From Begonia masoniana (Eukaryota > Streptophyta > Magnoliopsida > Cucurbitales > Begoniaceae), in the NCBI GenBank assembly GCA_022432975.1, contig CM039509.1, positions 27,307,390 to 27,371,389 of the forward strand: a DNA stretch of 64,000 nucleotides, given 5' to 3'. The notes under the pieces were generated by a model. The model did not search any database, was not told where the DNA came from, and was given only the letters and a program-made list of their open reading frames with translations. This document shows positions 22,841 through 35,920 of this stretch, in pieces. The translations under genes were made by a program, and so were the position numbers. The first letter of the stretch is position 1; each line of letters begins with the position of its first letter.

Positions 22841-25201
22841 ATCCATCCTCCTTACAAAAATTTTGTCCTCAAAATTTGAGCTTGGTTATTGCTCAACATA
22901 TGTACTCCAACATTACCCTCTTAGCTTTTGGGTACAATGCTAAACTTCGACTACACTAGGGTCTTAGTCGCCTATCAGGAAATGACAATTTCCTATGTCT
23001 TCAAAGTTTTACATTTCCTCAACTTACTCATTTATCGGGCCTTTACTCATCTCTTGGGTAATAAAATTCTAACATCTCTCAAGCTTTAAATTCCTAGCTA
23101 TGCTCTTTATAATTCAAATACTCACACGTCTTTTAACATTTACACAACTATCTCAAAACTCCAAAGCTATTTCAATAGCGTAACACTAAACCTACTGAGT
23201 AAACTTCTTAGCCTAAGTCCTCAATTTAGAATTCCCCTCCATTTCACTATCTCGCACTATTTACCTATTTACCTCGAATCATCATGACACTTCATTAGTC
23301 ATTCTAACATCATCCATGTACTCCGAATTCTCACTACTTCAATCTATTTAATATTCTATCAAAGTATACTACGAGTTCTCAAAATTATATTCCCTAACCT
23401 CAATTTGTCTAATTTCTAATTCAATCATCACCATACACGCTCAAAGTCTTAAGTTTGGTCTATACCTACTTTGACTCTAAACCATACCCACTACTCAACA
23501 CTGCCATAAATCCCTATCCCCAAAATTTTTCTTCTCAAATTCATATCTCCGGGTTTCCTTTCTATGGTTCATCAATGAGGATTTCTTTATCCATTCTCTC
23601 CAAACAAATCTTCATAGCTACATTCACTGTTCTGAATCTCATCCACAATAATCTCGATCATTTCTCGAGGATTGTTAACTCTCTATGACTCTAATTTAGG
23701 TTATTCTAAACTATACACTCCAACGTTTAATAATCTCTACAATTATTGACTTCACTATATTTAACTATCACTTAACTTATAAAATTTTCTAACTTAAACT
23801 TTCTTCTAGGTTTTTGCTCTAATAGCGTCCATCCAAATTTTCCCGCTTTTCCAAGTCCTCAAGCCTAGCCCTACTCTTACAGGTCCTCTAATTTAACATT
23901 GGGCAGTCTATTGAGATCTAACTCTTTAAAGCATTTATCGTAATCAACAGCCCTAAATTTCTAACTCTTTAAAGCATTTACCGTAATCAACAGCCCTAAA
24001 TTCCTTTCATGTCGTTACTTCTTCCTTGCTAGAGTCTTAACAGTATCTCACCAACCAACATCCAACAAATTTTAATTCCCAACCTAACTTTACTACGAAA
24101 GTTGCTATCACTAACATATATGTCACACCCCAAACTATCAAATTAAACTTCCATAATTCTCCTCGTATGAATTTTCTTTCATTCCTATCCAATATCCTCT
24201 AAATTCCTCAGCTTCACACAGAATACCAAATTCTTAATTCTCCATTATAATTAAGTACTCTCCTCACTTACCTCTTCCTAAGTCCGTCCAAAACTTAGAG
24301 CTCAACTTTTAGTTTACATTCCACGATTACGTTTATCAACTCTTAAGCTTCTCTACTCTAGCCTAAGCTATTTACAACATCAGCAGTTTCAACTTTGTTA
24401 CGTACGAGTTAAACTTTTGCACTGTCTAAATTATCCTATTCTCATTGCCCTCAAATGTTTTCATGCGAGTTTCCGTTATTCCTTCAAATCGTACCCTACT
24501 AAATACTTAAGACCTCCTATTTAATGCCACTTCTAATATCTTTCCCAAGTTCCTCAACACTATTCTACTCGGAATTCTCTCCCAAAATTTACCAATTACT
24601 CTACTCTCTTTTGCCCTTCCAACTTGGGTTCTAACTATTCTCCTAACTCTCATTACAACAAGTCGCCCAACAACCTCCATGTTTTTAAACTTGTTGTAGC
24701 TCACTTAACACCCTTACTCCCAGTCTCCCATCCATTACATTTCTACCCTAGGTACTCCCCCTCGCTCACGTACTACACCTCCTAACATAGCATGCCTTAG
24801 TCCAAACCTCAGAACATCACCACAATTCAAACGGCTAGACTTTTCTCTACCTAATCATGACATCTAGGTTTCTATTCCCACCTTTAGATTTTTAGCTCTA
24901 TGTAACACCAAAAACACGGCACTTCCACTCCTTATTGACAACTTTAATTCCCTTATATAGTGCTGGTCGTAATCTTTTTCACGTATCTCCAATAATACCC
25001 AAATCTCTAGAGATCCACCAATTTTTATAACCTGAGTATCATCTTGCATCTTAAAGTTTATCGGCTTTCCCAACTCTATGTAGATTTCTAGACTTCCCTC
25101 CTCGATATAAATTTACTATAGATCACATCCTCTGAAAGTGCTACGGCAATAACTACTTCCCATACCCTCTTAACAAATTACTTAAACTAGACACCCAAAC
25201 A
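22841..25201 (-). mobile_element. Non-coding interior of a retrotransposon (LARD-like)
   Basis: The region between the polypurine-like tract of N and fragment O has no gag-pol motif on either strand. Just inside the LTR, the minus strand reads TTTTGAGGACAAAATTTTTG, as at the 3' end of element G interior (about 46275). Long non-coding interiors are known from non-autonomous LARD elements; extreme decay of pol is the alternative. No primer site was found at the far end. Confidence 0.5.
23918..24003. repeat. 43-bp direct tandem duplication
   Basis: Two adjacent near-identical copies (23918-23960 and 23961-24003) starting CTAACTCTTTAAAGCATTTA differ at about two positions. It is a local duplication in the non-coding interior. 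Confidence 0.9.
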
Positions 25202-26944
25202 TGACTGAACCCCACCTCGCGTGACCAGATAACAGATTGCGTAGATTCATTTAGTTTCAGGCGATGTGGTATTGTGACAGACCCCTTTGTGCTTACACAA
25301 TAGATCAATAGCCCCCTTTCAGGCCACATCTCTTTTCATGAAAACATCGTGCAGAAATGCATTTTCTATGCTCTTTTAAAAACCATGATGCATGAACATG
25401 TGCATAACATAGCATTCAACATATGTACCATCAAAACAATAAAAAACATAATCTATATACAATATATATACTATCAAGACAACAGAAACATAATCTACAT
25501 TCTACATATATACCATCAAGACAATAAAAACGCATAACCTATAAAAGAACTAATCTTAACTACCCAACCAAAGCATATAAACAAACAATTCACCAATGAT
25601 CCTCGACGTGACATCGACGTACGGTGTAGGCCAATCGGCCCTAGTAAGTCACGAGAACTTACCTCGCGTCCGTAGCACACGCTCAAAGTCCAAAATGCTT
25701 TAGTCTCGACAATTTAACAACCTAATAATAAGTTCACAATATAAACCTCAAGCATTAATTCAAAATCTCTGAATTGCACAACTTTCTTCGTCTAACTATC
25801 AACAAGGCAATTTAACACAAAATAAACCAATTTAGCATAGTAAACTTCCAACTTGAAACCAAAAATATAACTAAGGTATTTGAATAAAACCTTATACCTC
25901 AACCTAATATTCCAAGCCAATTAGTTTTGAGTCACATTCACACCAACAATTTAATTCAACCACTTAAATAGCTCGAAGTTCATTTAACTAACAAAACTCA
26001 ACAATTTTCTTTCAATATTCTCGGATTTTGCCTTTAAAATTGGCTTAACTTTAAACCTCAATAACTCCCTTAATTCTTATCCATTTTCAATGATTCAACA
26101 TGTTTTGAAAACCTCATTATGTCTATTTTAACATGGAATCGTCCATTTATCCAAAACAAAATAGAGTCAAGATAGAAAACCAAAAAAACGAACTGCTCGC
26201 TGAACCTTTCCAGTTTTTGCACAATAACTTCAAAAATCCATAACTTAATCAATTCTCGATGATATCGAGTGGTTTAAGTTGCTATGGACTCCTCTAAGAG
26301 TCCCCTATCCAACGATACAAGCCATTTAACAAATTAGAATCAAGAGCTAGGTCAGTTCTCAAGAAAACTGAAACTGCCCAGTTTTTAAATCGCAATTTTT
26401 TTATCCAATTTCAAAAATTCATAATAAATTGAATACATGTCCGAATTCGATGGTTCAAGGTGCTATACAAACCTTAAAGTGTCTAGTTTTTAATGGTTAA
26501 ATTCGTTCAACAACCTACTATCACCAGCATGGCCGAATTTGGCTGAAACAGGAACTGCTTTGTAAATCTTCTAATTTTTTTTTTTTGTGAAATATAAGAA
26601 ATTTGATGTTCTTCATCCTTTTTATCATTAATAACCAACAATAATCGATAATAATATGGTATAATAAACGAAATCCAAAACCCTAACTTAAAATCCACCG
26701 ATTTATCATCAAAACATAACCCTAAACCAAAAGGCTAAACTCCTAACTAATCAAACTTACCTTAAATCGACGGAACAAAGAAGGAATACGGAAGAACGAC
26801 TGAAGAGTCGGTCTTCGGCGTGAGAAGAACCGTCGTCGGCGTGTGAGGAGAACAGGAGAACAGAGGCGAGAGGGGGAGGAAACATCTCAGCCTCTGGAGT
26901 TCTTCGTGTGAAGAGGAAAAAGAACAGGGTTTTTGTTTTTGTTT

Positions 26945-26980
<36 letters not shown>

Positions 26981-27216
26981 TCTAATTACCATCTCACCCT
27001 CAACCTTTAATTTTTTAACTTAACATTTATTTAACCCGTTCTCGGCCAAATTCTTATAAATCTAACATTCTGGTTAGCTTCAAAATAATTACTTTCTTAC
27101 CCACGAAAATTTTCCGCTCTCGATTCTGACTACAACTTCCCCGTTTAACGACACGTAGAGTTGGAAATTGCGTAAACGGGAATAAACTGGGAGTACAGAA
27201 AATTCCGGATGTTACA
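25202..27216 (-). mobile_element. LTR fragment O (family 3-like), minus strand
   Basis: On the minus strand it starts TGTAACATCCGGAATTTTC at 27216. Its distal part (25202-25400) matches 62672-62880 of the LTR of I, including CCTCGC[G/A]TGACCAGATAA. A donor-like CGCGAG|GTAAGT occurs (complement near 25670), with the GGCC block beside it. An (AAT)n run is at 26945-26980. The left end is truncated. Confidence 0.7.
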
Positions 27217-28087
27217 CTTTTTGACTCGATTTTTGGGTTTTTTGAACCCTCAATTTTTGTTGAAAAACGTGCGTAAAATACGTCGGAAAAGGTCGGGCCA
27301 AAACATTTTAGAAATAGACGAAATTCAAGAAAAGTCGAAAATTGGGTGTGCTGAGCGCGGCGCACGCGCGCAGGCGCCGAACGTTCGGCACCCTCTCGGG
27401 TGCCAGCGCGCCCAGCACGCCTCTTTTTGATGTTTTGCCGCTTTTCTTCATTTTTCGTCGAGCCAAACACCTCCAAATCACTTAAAGATTTAACCACACC
27501 TTCCCGACACTCTCGACTCCATGTCCCTTAAAATCTTAGAAAACCGACTTAAAACGGATAACGAAAAAAAATAGAGAACAGAAACCCGACGTTATTTGTT
27601 TTAAAATCAAAACAAGCGGCATAACGCCTAAAACTTCCAAAACCCAAAACCTAAAAATACACGTTTATAAAAGCATCTTTTATACAGACAAATCCCACAA
27701 AACAACCACATTATTTTTACAAACTCCAGACAAGTAAAAACTATACAATGCAAAATACTGTTCTACCCACATCTCTCCGAAGATCATGGTCGAGATTGCG
27801 TCCCAACCCTAGCTTTCCTCATAGCTCTAACCTGTACTCCTGTCAACACCTACACCACAGAACACAAAACGTAAGCCTAATGCTTAGTAAGTAGGGAGGA
27901 ATGCAGATTAAAACAATGCACAATCCACTCAACCCTTAAATGTAGTTTCTACACACTCTGTTGTCTTCATTTCATTTTCGTTGCATTTATCTTCCACTTG
28001 CATATGAATCAAGTAGGTTTGCATCCCAACACAATCCAGGACGGCCACACCTTGACCCACGGAGCAAGATCGGAGGCACACATTCTA
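27217..28087 (-). mobile_element. Family-4 LTR E2, left part
   Basis: This matches solo LTR E from about 49025 onward: TTTGACTCGATTTTTGGG, the GC-rich CGCGCGCAGGCGCCG tract at 27352-27422, and the acceptor region (complement of 27840-27900, TGTGGTGTAG|GTG). About 90 bp of its terminus is missing at the junction with O. The short acidic frame is closed early here by a TAG. Element C interrupts it at 28087/28088. Confidence 0.8.
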
Positions 28088-30429
28088 TGTAACGCCCTGA
28101 GTCTTCCAGACTCGGTTTCGCTACCCAAATCATTGAGCTGAACTAAGAGAAATTAAGAAAAATTTTAAATTTTCTCTCAGTGATGATAATTCAATCTTTA
28201 ATCCTTGACTGTACAGTGGAAAACTCAAATAAGTAGACAACGTTTATAATTAGACAAAACGTTAAGACACTTAGCTGAAGGGAATTGGAAACTCAAGGAC
28301 ATCTACCGATCGCAAAACGACAAGGCATGGTTCACGCTCCTACCGATTGACACATGCACATCACATGACTCATTATACTCCTTCCGATCACAAAACGACA
28401 AGACTTAATACATACTCATGCCGATAATGGAAAACCTACATCTACCAATTGACACATGCACATCACGTGATTCATTAAACTTCATCCGATCACAAAACGA
28501 CAAGGCTTAATATCGACTTCTACCGATTGACACATGCACATCACGTGACTCATTAAACCTCATTCCGATAGAAGACATCATCCGATGGAAGGCTTCATCC
28601 GATGGAAGACATCATCTGATAGAAGACTTCATCCGATGGAAGACTTCATCCAATGAGACATTCATGGAAGACATCATCCGATAGAAGACATCATCCGATG
28701 GAAGACAGCATCCGATAGGAGACATCATCCGATAGAAGACATCATCCGATAGAAGACATCATCCGATAGGAGACATCATCAGATGGAAGACATCATCCGA
28801 TAGGAGACATCATCCGATGGGCAGGAAACTTTCAGACTTTAACAAACTTCAACATGACTGAATAAACTAGCACACAGTTGGACCATAATCTCATCTAGAA
28901 TACGTGTACCAAGAGACTCTATCAAAACAGATCATTCTATCATTTCATGATCATTCTCAAACTCAGAAGTTAGTCAGTCAGGTTCTAGTATCCATTGTTT
29001 TAAAAAAGCATCCTACATAGACCTCAGTATTCATAACCTTACTAATATGATAAAAGTAGTAACCAGGAGTTGAAATCGCCTTCCCAGCCACCAATCTGTC
29101 ACCCTGAGCACCTTCCAGCAACAAGCCTTAATCATCCTCATTAGACTTAAAATTCTCACCTGGTAGTTCTTCACCTACATCATAAGGTTTAAACTATAAG
29201 CCTAATGCTTAGCAAAAAGCGCAATGCTAACATGTATGAATGAATGCACAAATTAAAGAAAACACATGTTCATGATCTTTTCGTGTTCTTGTTCTTGTTC
29301 ATGTTCATCATTTTCATCATATGGATTAAGGGAGGATTTGTGCCAAAAAGGGGGTTGACAGTGAGAGTGTACATAGTCCCTTGCGGGTCGTATTCATGGT
29401 CCTTCTTTTGGACAGTGACATATGCCAAACCACCCCCAACCCTCTCTTAATCCTTGTTTCATAAGTTTCATGTTCATATCTTGTTCATGGGAGAAATCAT
29501 GCACTTAAAACATTTTCATATGCTTGAGAAATATTCATGATGCATGAGCATGAGTAATCTTAGTTCATTAGACCACTGAACAAGCCATTCATTCATCAAA
29601 TGATCATAACATCAACTCAAGTATCATAACTAAACAGACAATAGCACAGATAATCTTTAACTTCATAGACAACTTCTACCTAGTACCATTGTGATGTAAG
29701 GCCTTAATGGCCGAAAATCTTACTCATTCACTTACCTGGTTTCCTTAGCAACTTGAGCACTTTTCTTCAAACTTCTTCACCTAGAAACATTTCACATTAC
29801 AGTGTTAAATCAAAATCCTAACTAAAAGTCATCCTAGTATCTAACATAAATATTTCTAAATCTTCCTAGTCGAGCGCCTAGTGTGTACAGATTAAACTTC
29901 CAGAACCTAAATAACTGGATTAAGTCTAACAACTAAACATGGTCTGTTATCTTAATGTCCAGAATCGAATCGGAAATGCCATTACTAAACACAGATCATG
30001 ATTGTCACTACCATTACTCTGTTAGTGAAGAATCCGAAACCTCAAGTTCTAGCTGAAGACAGAGCTCTAAGTAACTACCTAGTAATTACATTGTCTAAAT
30101 CTTACCTAGAGCGTGGATTGTCAAAGTGGAGGCTAGAGAATTGGTCGCCGGCGAAGGAATAGCTGGCAGAGATGGAGCTCTGGAAGGAAGGGAATCGCCG
30201 AGAGAGGAAATGTCTACTACAGTGAGGTTTTAATGAGGTTTAAGAATTCCCATAACCTATTTATACCAATTAAAATCCACCTTAATTACAAACTTGCCAC
30301 CCAACTTAGTTTTACTCAACTTGTAATAAATAAGTCTAGGCATTAAATTTAAAATCATAAAGGTCAATAAAAAGGGTGACAATTAAAATAGTTAAGAAAA
30401 TCACCTGGCCGAAGTTGTCGGGTGTTACA
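28088..30429 (-). repeat. 3' LTR of element C
   Basis: On the minus strand it starts TGTAACACCCGACAAC at 30429 and ends GGGCGTTACA at 28088. A TATAAATAG box is at 30257-30265, about 165 nt from the start. The short acidic frame is at 29128-29174 (EELPGENFKSNEDD then TAA). The distal part has three ~65-bp units with TCACGTGA and then an array of CATCCGATAGAAGA units at about 28558-28820. Confidence 0.95.
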
Positions 30430-30442
30430 TCCACCCCTCCTT
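30430..30442 (-). other. Polypurine tract of element C
   Basis: The minus strand reads AAGGAGGGGTGGA directly before the 3' LTR. Confidence 0.9.
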
Positions 30443-30470
30443 AAACAAAATTTTTGTCCTCGAAAATTGA

Positions 30471-32183
30471 TCAAACAAAGAGCTCTGGATATATGTTCAA
30501 CATGTCCTGCTGTCGCTCCCAAGTGGCTTCTTCAATGTCATGATTCGTCCACAAAACTTTTACAAGAGGAATTTCTTTATTCCATAGAGTCTTAACTGCA
30601 GATTCCAAAATTCGTACAGATTTCTCTTCATACATCAATGTTGGCTCAATATTAATCTCTGTTGGCTTAACAACTTGCGTCGGATCACGTATGCATTTTC
30701 TTAGCATGGATACATGAAAGACATTATGGACCTTTTCAACTGATGGAGGCAATTGCAACCTATAATCGGTTTTACCAATCCTTGTCAAGACAGGGAAAAG
30801 ACCAATGAATCGTGGACTAAGCTTTCCCTTCTTGCCAAATCTTAAAACTCCTTTAAACAGTGAAATCTTTAAGAAAACTTCATCTCCAACAGCAAATTCA
30901 AGATCTCTCCTTCTTTGGTCTGCATAAATCTTCTGCCGGCTTTGTGCAGTCATCATCCTTTTCCTAATTATGGCAATCTTGTCTGACATCTGCTGTAAAA
31001 TTTCAGGGCCTAGAAGTTTTTCTTCGCCAACCTCATCCCAGTATAAAGGTGATCTACATTTCCTACCATACAGTGCCTCATAAGGTGCCATGACGATAGT
31101 GGACTGGTAACTATTGTTGTAGGAGAATTCCACTAGGGGCAGGTATCGATTCCAAGATGTCTGAAAGTCTAGCACACACGCCCTCAACATATCCTCAAGT
31201 GTCTGAATTGTCCTCTCTGATTGGCCATCTGTCTGAGGATGAAAAGCAGTGCTGAAAGATAACTTTGTACCAAGCGTGCCTTGAAGACTTTGCCAAAACC
31301 TCAAGGTGAACCTGGGATCACGATCTGAGACAATGGATATAGGAATCCCATGAAATCTGATAATTTCTTGAACGTACAGATCAGCAAGCTGGTCCATCGT
31401 GTACGTTGTCCTTACCGGTAGGAAGTGAGCTGATTTCGTCATTCTGTCAATTACGACCCAAATGCTATCATGACCTTTAGTTGTCTTAGATAATCCTACA
31501 ACAAAATCCATGGCAATGTTTTCCCACTTCCATTCAGGAATCGGTAAGGGTTGAAGGGTACCTCCTGGACATTGATGTTCTGCTTTAACTTGTTGGCATA
31601 TCAGACATGATTCCACATACTTGGCAACATCCCTCTTCAAATTCGGCCACCAATAGAGTAACTTCAAGTCCCGATACATCTTAGTGCTGCAAAGATGTAT
31701 AGAAAAGGGAGATGTGTGCGCCTCGACCAAGATCAACTTACGTAATTCCTCATCACTTGGAATGTACCAACGATTCCTAAATTTCAAAATACCATCCTTG
31801 GAGAGACTGAACTCAGAAGTGGCATCCTTCAACTTACTCATCATGCTAATATTTTCCTTTGAATCCTTTTGTTGTGTCTCCTCGATCCTATCCATGATAG
31901 TTAGTCTAATAGAAACCTTGGTAAGTAAGGCTGACAGTTTAGAAACCATCTCCAACTCGAACTTCTGTACTTCTGTCCTCAAAGGTATAGACATGGTTGA
32001 CACCGCGGGTTGCATTGTCGTCAACATCCTGCTTAATGCATCGGCTACCGCATTAGCCTTACGCGGGTGGTACTTAATTTCAAAGTCATAATCCTTAACA
32101 AACTCTAACCAACGCCTTTGTCTCATGTTTAACTCCTTTTGAGTAAAAAGGTACTTCAGGCTTTTATGGTTAGAAAACACTTC
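30471..32183 (-). pseudogene. RNase H end, integrase and chromodomain of element C
   Basis: A 569-codon uninterrupted frame. It begins in the last part of RNase H, where the usual SDH acidic motif reads SNH (catalytic Asp to Asn). The integrase HHCC finger ([15 protein letters not shown]...CLICQQVK), core residues in [15 protein letters not shown] and GQSERTIQT, and the chromodomain-like [16 protein letters not shown] follow. It ends naturally at 30471 before the polypurine tract. Integrase looks intact, although the rest of pol is not. Confidence 0.95.
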
Positions 32184-33109
32184 ACACTACTGACCATACA
32201 AATAGTGTCTCCAAATCTTTAATGCAAAAACAACTGTGGCTAATTCCAAATCATGAATGAGGTAATTCTGTTCGTAACTCTTCAGTTGCCTGGAGGTATA
32301 CGCTACAACCTTGCCTTCTTGCATCAAAACACATCCCAGTCCCACTTTAGATGCGTCACAATAAACACTAAATCTTCCTTCTTCAGTTGGGAGTGTCAAA
32401 AGAGGAGATGTAGTCAACTTCAGTTTTAGTGTTTGGAAGCTATCTTCACAAGCTTCAGACGAAGAGTATTTGGTGTCTTTCTTTGTCAAACTAGTTAAAG
32501 GCTTAGCTATCATAGAGAATCCCTTAATGAACTTCCTATAATAACCTGCCAGACCAAGGAAACTACAGACTTCACTAGCGTTCCTCGACTGGGGCCAATC
32601 TTTAACAGCCTGAATCTTGGTTGGGTCTACGGATATGCCCTCAGCAGAGATGACATGACCTAAAAAGTTGACCTTGTCTAACCAGAACTCACATTTAGAC
32701 AACTTGGCATAGAGCTGCTGCTAATTTAAAGTCGCCAAAACCACTCTTAGGAGTTCTTCATGGTCAACTTTAGTCCGTGAATATATTAAGATATCATCAA
32801 TAAACACAATCACAAACTAATCCAAGTACTCACGAAACACTCGATTTATCAAGTTTATAAAGGTTGCAGGTGCATTTGTCAGTCCAAACGACATCACAAG
32901 AAATTCATAGTGTCCATATCGGGTTCTGAAGGCTATCTTTGGTATATATCCCTCCTTAACCTTCAGTTGGCTCCTTGAAGTTGGTCAAACAAATCGTCGA
33001 TACGGGGTAAGGGATATCTATTCTTGATTGTCAACTTGTTTAACTCTCTGTAATCTATGCACATTTTAAGAGAACCATCTTTCTTCTTAACGAATAGGAC
33101 AGGTGCACC
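32184..33109 (-). pseudogene. RT and RNase H of element C, heavily broken
   Basis: From right to left it holds [18 protein letters not shown], the catalytic FIDDILIYS, then [18 protein letters not shown] and [14 protein letters not shown]. The segment carrying the first catalytic aspartate (the KIDLRSGYY motif) is deleted near 32970, causing a frameshift. In-frame TAGs lie just before FVIVF, near 32725 and at 32184-32186. RT and RNase H cannot be made from this copy. Confidence 0.92.
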
Positions 33110-33945
33110 CTAAGGAGAACAGCTGGGGCGTATAAATCCCTTGTCTACTAATTCCTGTAGTTGAACCTTCAATTCCTTTAACTCAACAGGTACCATGCGG
33201 TAAGGGTTCTTAGACACAGGTAAAGCCTCGAGATATGTATCGATTACAAACTCGATTTCCCTATCAGGTGGTGGCCCAGGCAAGTCGTCCAAAAATGCAT
33301 CGGGGAACTCTCGGACTATGAGAATATCTTGAAGTTCTACCTTACTCTTTACTCGGACATCAATTATACTAGCTAGATAACTCTCACAACCACCTTTCAG
33401 TAACCGTTGAGTCTCTAGCAAGGATATAACCGGTATTTTACTTATTTTTGGGATAGCTTGGAAGGAATACCGATCTCCGTTTAGGGGTCGGAACTCAACC
33501 AATCCAGACCTACAGCTTATCGTGGCATAATGTCTGAATAACCAATTCATCCCTAGTATAACTTCATATCCCTTCATGTCAATTACGATCAATTCTACAT
33601 ATAACTTCTTATTTCCTAATGACACAACATCACCTTTTATTATCTGTTCGGAATGTAAAGACTTCCCCGATTGAAACATGACACTAAATGACTTCTCGGC
33701 TGGCAAGAGTTCAAATTTATGCTTATATACAAACAGGGTTGATACAAACGAGTGAGTGGCTCCCGTATCTATAAGTGTATAAGTAGAAATACCACAGATC
33801 ATAATTGTACCTGTTATGACCGTATGCTACTCTGCATCCTCGTCCTCCATTAAAGCATAGACTCTTGGTGCTACTCTTGCTCGGTTAGGGTCCGGCGGTA
33901 TGGGGCAGTCTCTGACCACGTGTCCAACCTTATCACATCTATAGA
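33110..33945 (-). pseudogene. Zinc-knuckle end, protease and start of RT of element C
   Basis: A 230-codon frame (33802 to 33110) holds the protease active site LIDTGATHSF and VILGMNWLFRHYATI, then [16 protein letters not shown] and GFIRPSCSP. It ends in a TAG at 33110-33112 where other copies have the tryptophan of PWGAPVLF. To the right, up to solo LTR D, lies the second half of the gag zinc knuckle (CDKVGHVVRDCP). Confidence 0.93.
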
Positions 33946-34104
33946 TGTAACACCCGACATTTCGGCCAGGTGATTTTCTGACTATTTCATTGTCACCCTC
34001 TTACTTAACCTTTATGATTTAAATTTAATGTTAAGACAAATTTATTACAAGTTGAGTAAAACTAGGTTGGGTGGCAGTTTTGTAATTAAAATTTATGGAT
34101 TAGG

Positions 34105-34113
34105 TATAAATAG
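34105..34113 (+). promoter_or_regulatory. TATA box of LTR D
   Basis: TATAAATAG lies 160 nt into the LTR, the same place as in both LTRs of C (30257-30265 and 39675-39683, minus strand). This implies a very short U3 and about 2 kb of transcribed R-U5. Confidence 0.75.
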
Positions 34114-35570
34114 GAAATGGAAACCTTAAACCTCATTTATTGCCACTGTAGCCGACATTCCCTCTCGGCGATTTCTTCCCTCCCAAGTTCTTGCTCCCGG
34201 CCACCAGAACTTTCCTTTACCGATGACTGGTTCAGCTTGCTTTTCCTCTACGACTCCATATCCGAGGTATACTTTGACATTGTGGCTATCTATTAAGTTG
34301 TTACCCTGTTCTCCGCTCGGCATTTGAATTTCGGTCTTTATCAATGGTCGTGTGATATTAGAACATTGTGCAAACTGAGTGTGGTAACGTCATTTCTGAA
34401 TCGATTCTGGTCACTTAGAGTAATCAACTCAGTTTCAATCGATGGTAGAACCTGCCTGCCTATTTTTGGATTTCTGGCAACACGGTGTATCAAACAGAGT
34501 ATTTAGGAATAACTTTAGCTATTAGAGTCCTAGGACGATTTGTGATTAGAACTAATAGGACCTTTGTTCTAACTACTGTAATGTACATGTTTTAGGTGAA
34601 GAAGTTTAAAGGGAAGAAGCTCGGATTGCTAAGGAATCCAGGTAAGTGAATGTATTAAGGTTTCCGGCCACTAGGGCCCTACACCGCAAGGGTATTAGGA
34701 AATCATTGAGATGTTAGTCTGTTGACTATGATTAGTTATTACTATGACATGAAGAATTGGAGTAAGAAGATGTTAGGTTACGAGATGTTATGCTTGTCCT
34801 TATGATATGACTTCTCTCTATGAACTTTATGTCTATGCACTGTGTCCATGTTATGATTAAGTTGAAAACATGAAAAGCAAATGTAACCAAGATTAAGTGC
34901 AGAGCGGGGAAAAGACTATGTTATGTATGACTCGCGAAATCTCCCACTGGTGGAGGCCGAGTTAATGATATGTATGACTCGCGAATTCTCCCACTGGGGG
35001 AGGCCGAGTGATGTATTATGATTGCCGCGATAGGCAAATGATTATGTATGACTGCCGCGATAGGCAAATGACTATGTACCCCTGTCTTCCTCCCTCGTCT
35101 CCTGCCTTAATACATGTCATATAAATAATGAAAATGAACGTGAATGAAGAAAGGTTTATGAACTTGCGTTCTTTAATTTGTGCACTCATGTATATCTGTC
35201 AGTATGCATTCCTTACTAAACATTAGGCTTATAGTTGAACCTTATGGTGTAGGTGAAGAAGGTTCAGGTGAGGATACTATGTTCAAAGAGGATGCTTAAG
35301 GCTGGTTGCTGGTGGAAGCTCAAAATGACAGTGCAGGACTGGAAAGGCGATTGATGACCCTTGGTTAATGCTCTTTTGTTTCAGTATAATAAAGGATATA
35401 AAAGTTTAAGTAGGATGAGATTATTTTATAATGTTGAGCTTTGAGACTGTCTAGTTGATTCACTGAGTTAGGGATTGATTTTATAGACTTTTAAATGATC
35501 TGTTACTTAAGTCTTCCGCTATATGCATTCTGAATGGGTTGTGGTATTTTTCTGTTGGAAGAAGTCATTT

Positions 35571-35920
35571 GATGGTTTAGTCTTCCGGCTGATGTCATCG
35601 GCAGATGCCGAGTGATAGAGTTTGATGGTTTAGTCTTCCGGCTGATGTCATCGGCAGATGCCGAATGTTAGAGTTTGATGGTTTAGTCTTCCGGCTGACG
35701 TCATCGGCAAATGCCGAGTGATAGAGTTTGATGGTTTAGTCTTCCGGCTGATGTCATCGGCAGATGCCGAATGTTAGAGTTTGATGGTTTAGTCTTCCGG
35801 CTGACGTCATCGGCAGATGCCGAGTGATAGAGTTTGATGGTTTAGTCTTCCGGCTGATGTCATCGGCAGATGCCGAATGTTAGAGTTTGATGGTTTAGTC
35901 TTCCGGATGACGTCACCGGT
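35571..35920 (+). repeat. 53-bp tandem array with TGA[C/T]GTCA cores in LTR D
   Basis: Six full 53-bp units start at 35571, 35624, 35677, 35730, 35783 and 35836, and a partial seventh at 35889. Each holds CTTCCGGCTGA[C/T]GTCATCGG. Units alternate strictly between GAGTGATAGAG and GAATGTTAGAG, so the real period is a 106-bp dimer repeated three times. Confidence 0.95.

Noticed and set aside
27054..27497. 147-codon minus-strand open frame
   Set aside because: It spans the junction of LTR O and LTR E2 and the GC-rich tract; the reading is not kept in LTR E.
34118..35299. Presenting an ATG just after the TATA box of LTR D as the start of the conserved spliced frame
   Set aside because: It lies about a dozen bases from the TATA box, upstream of any likely transcription start, and I did not find an equivalent in the other families.
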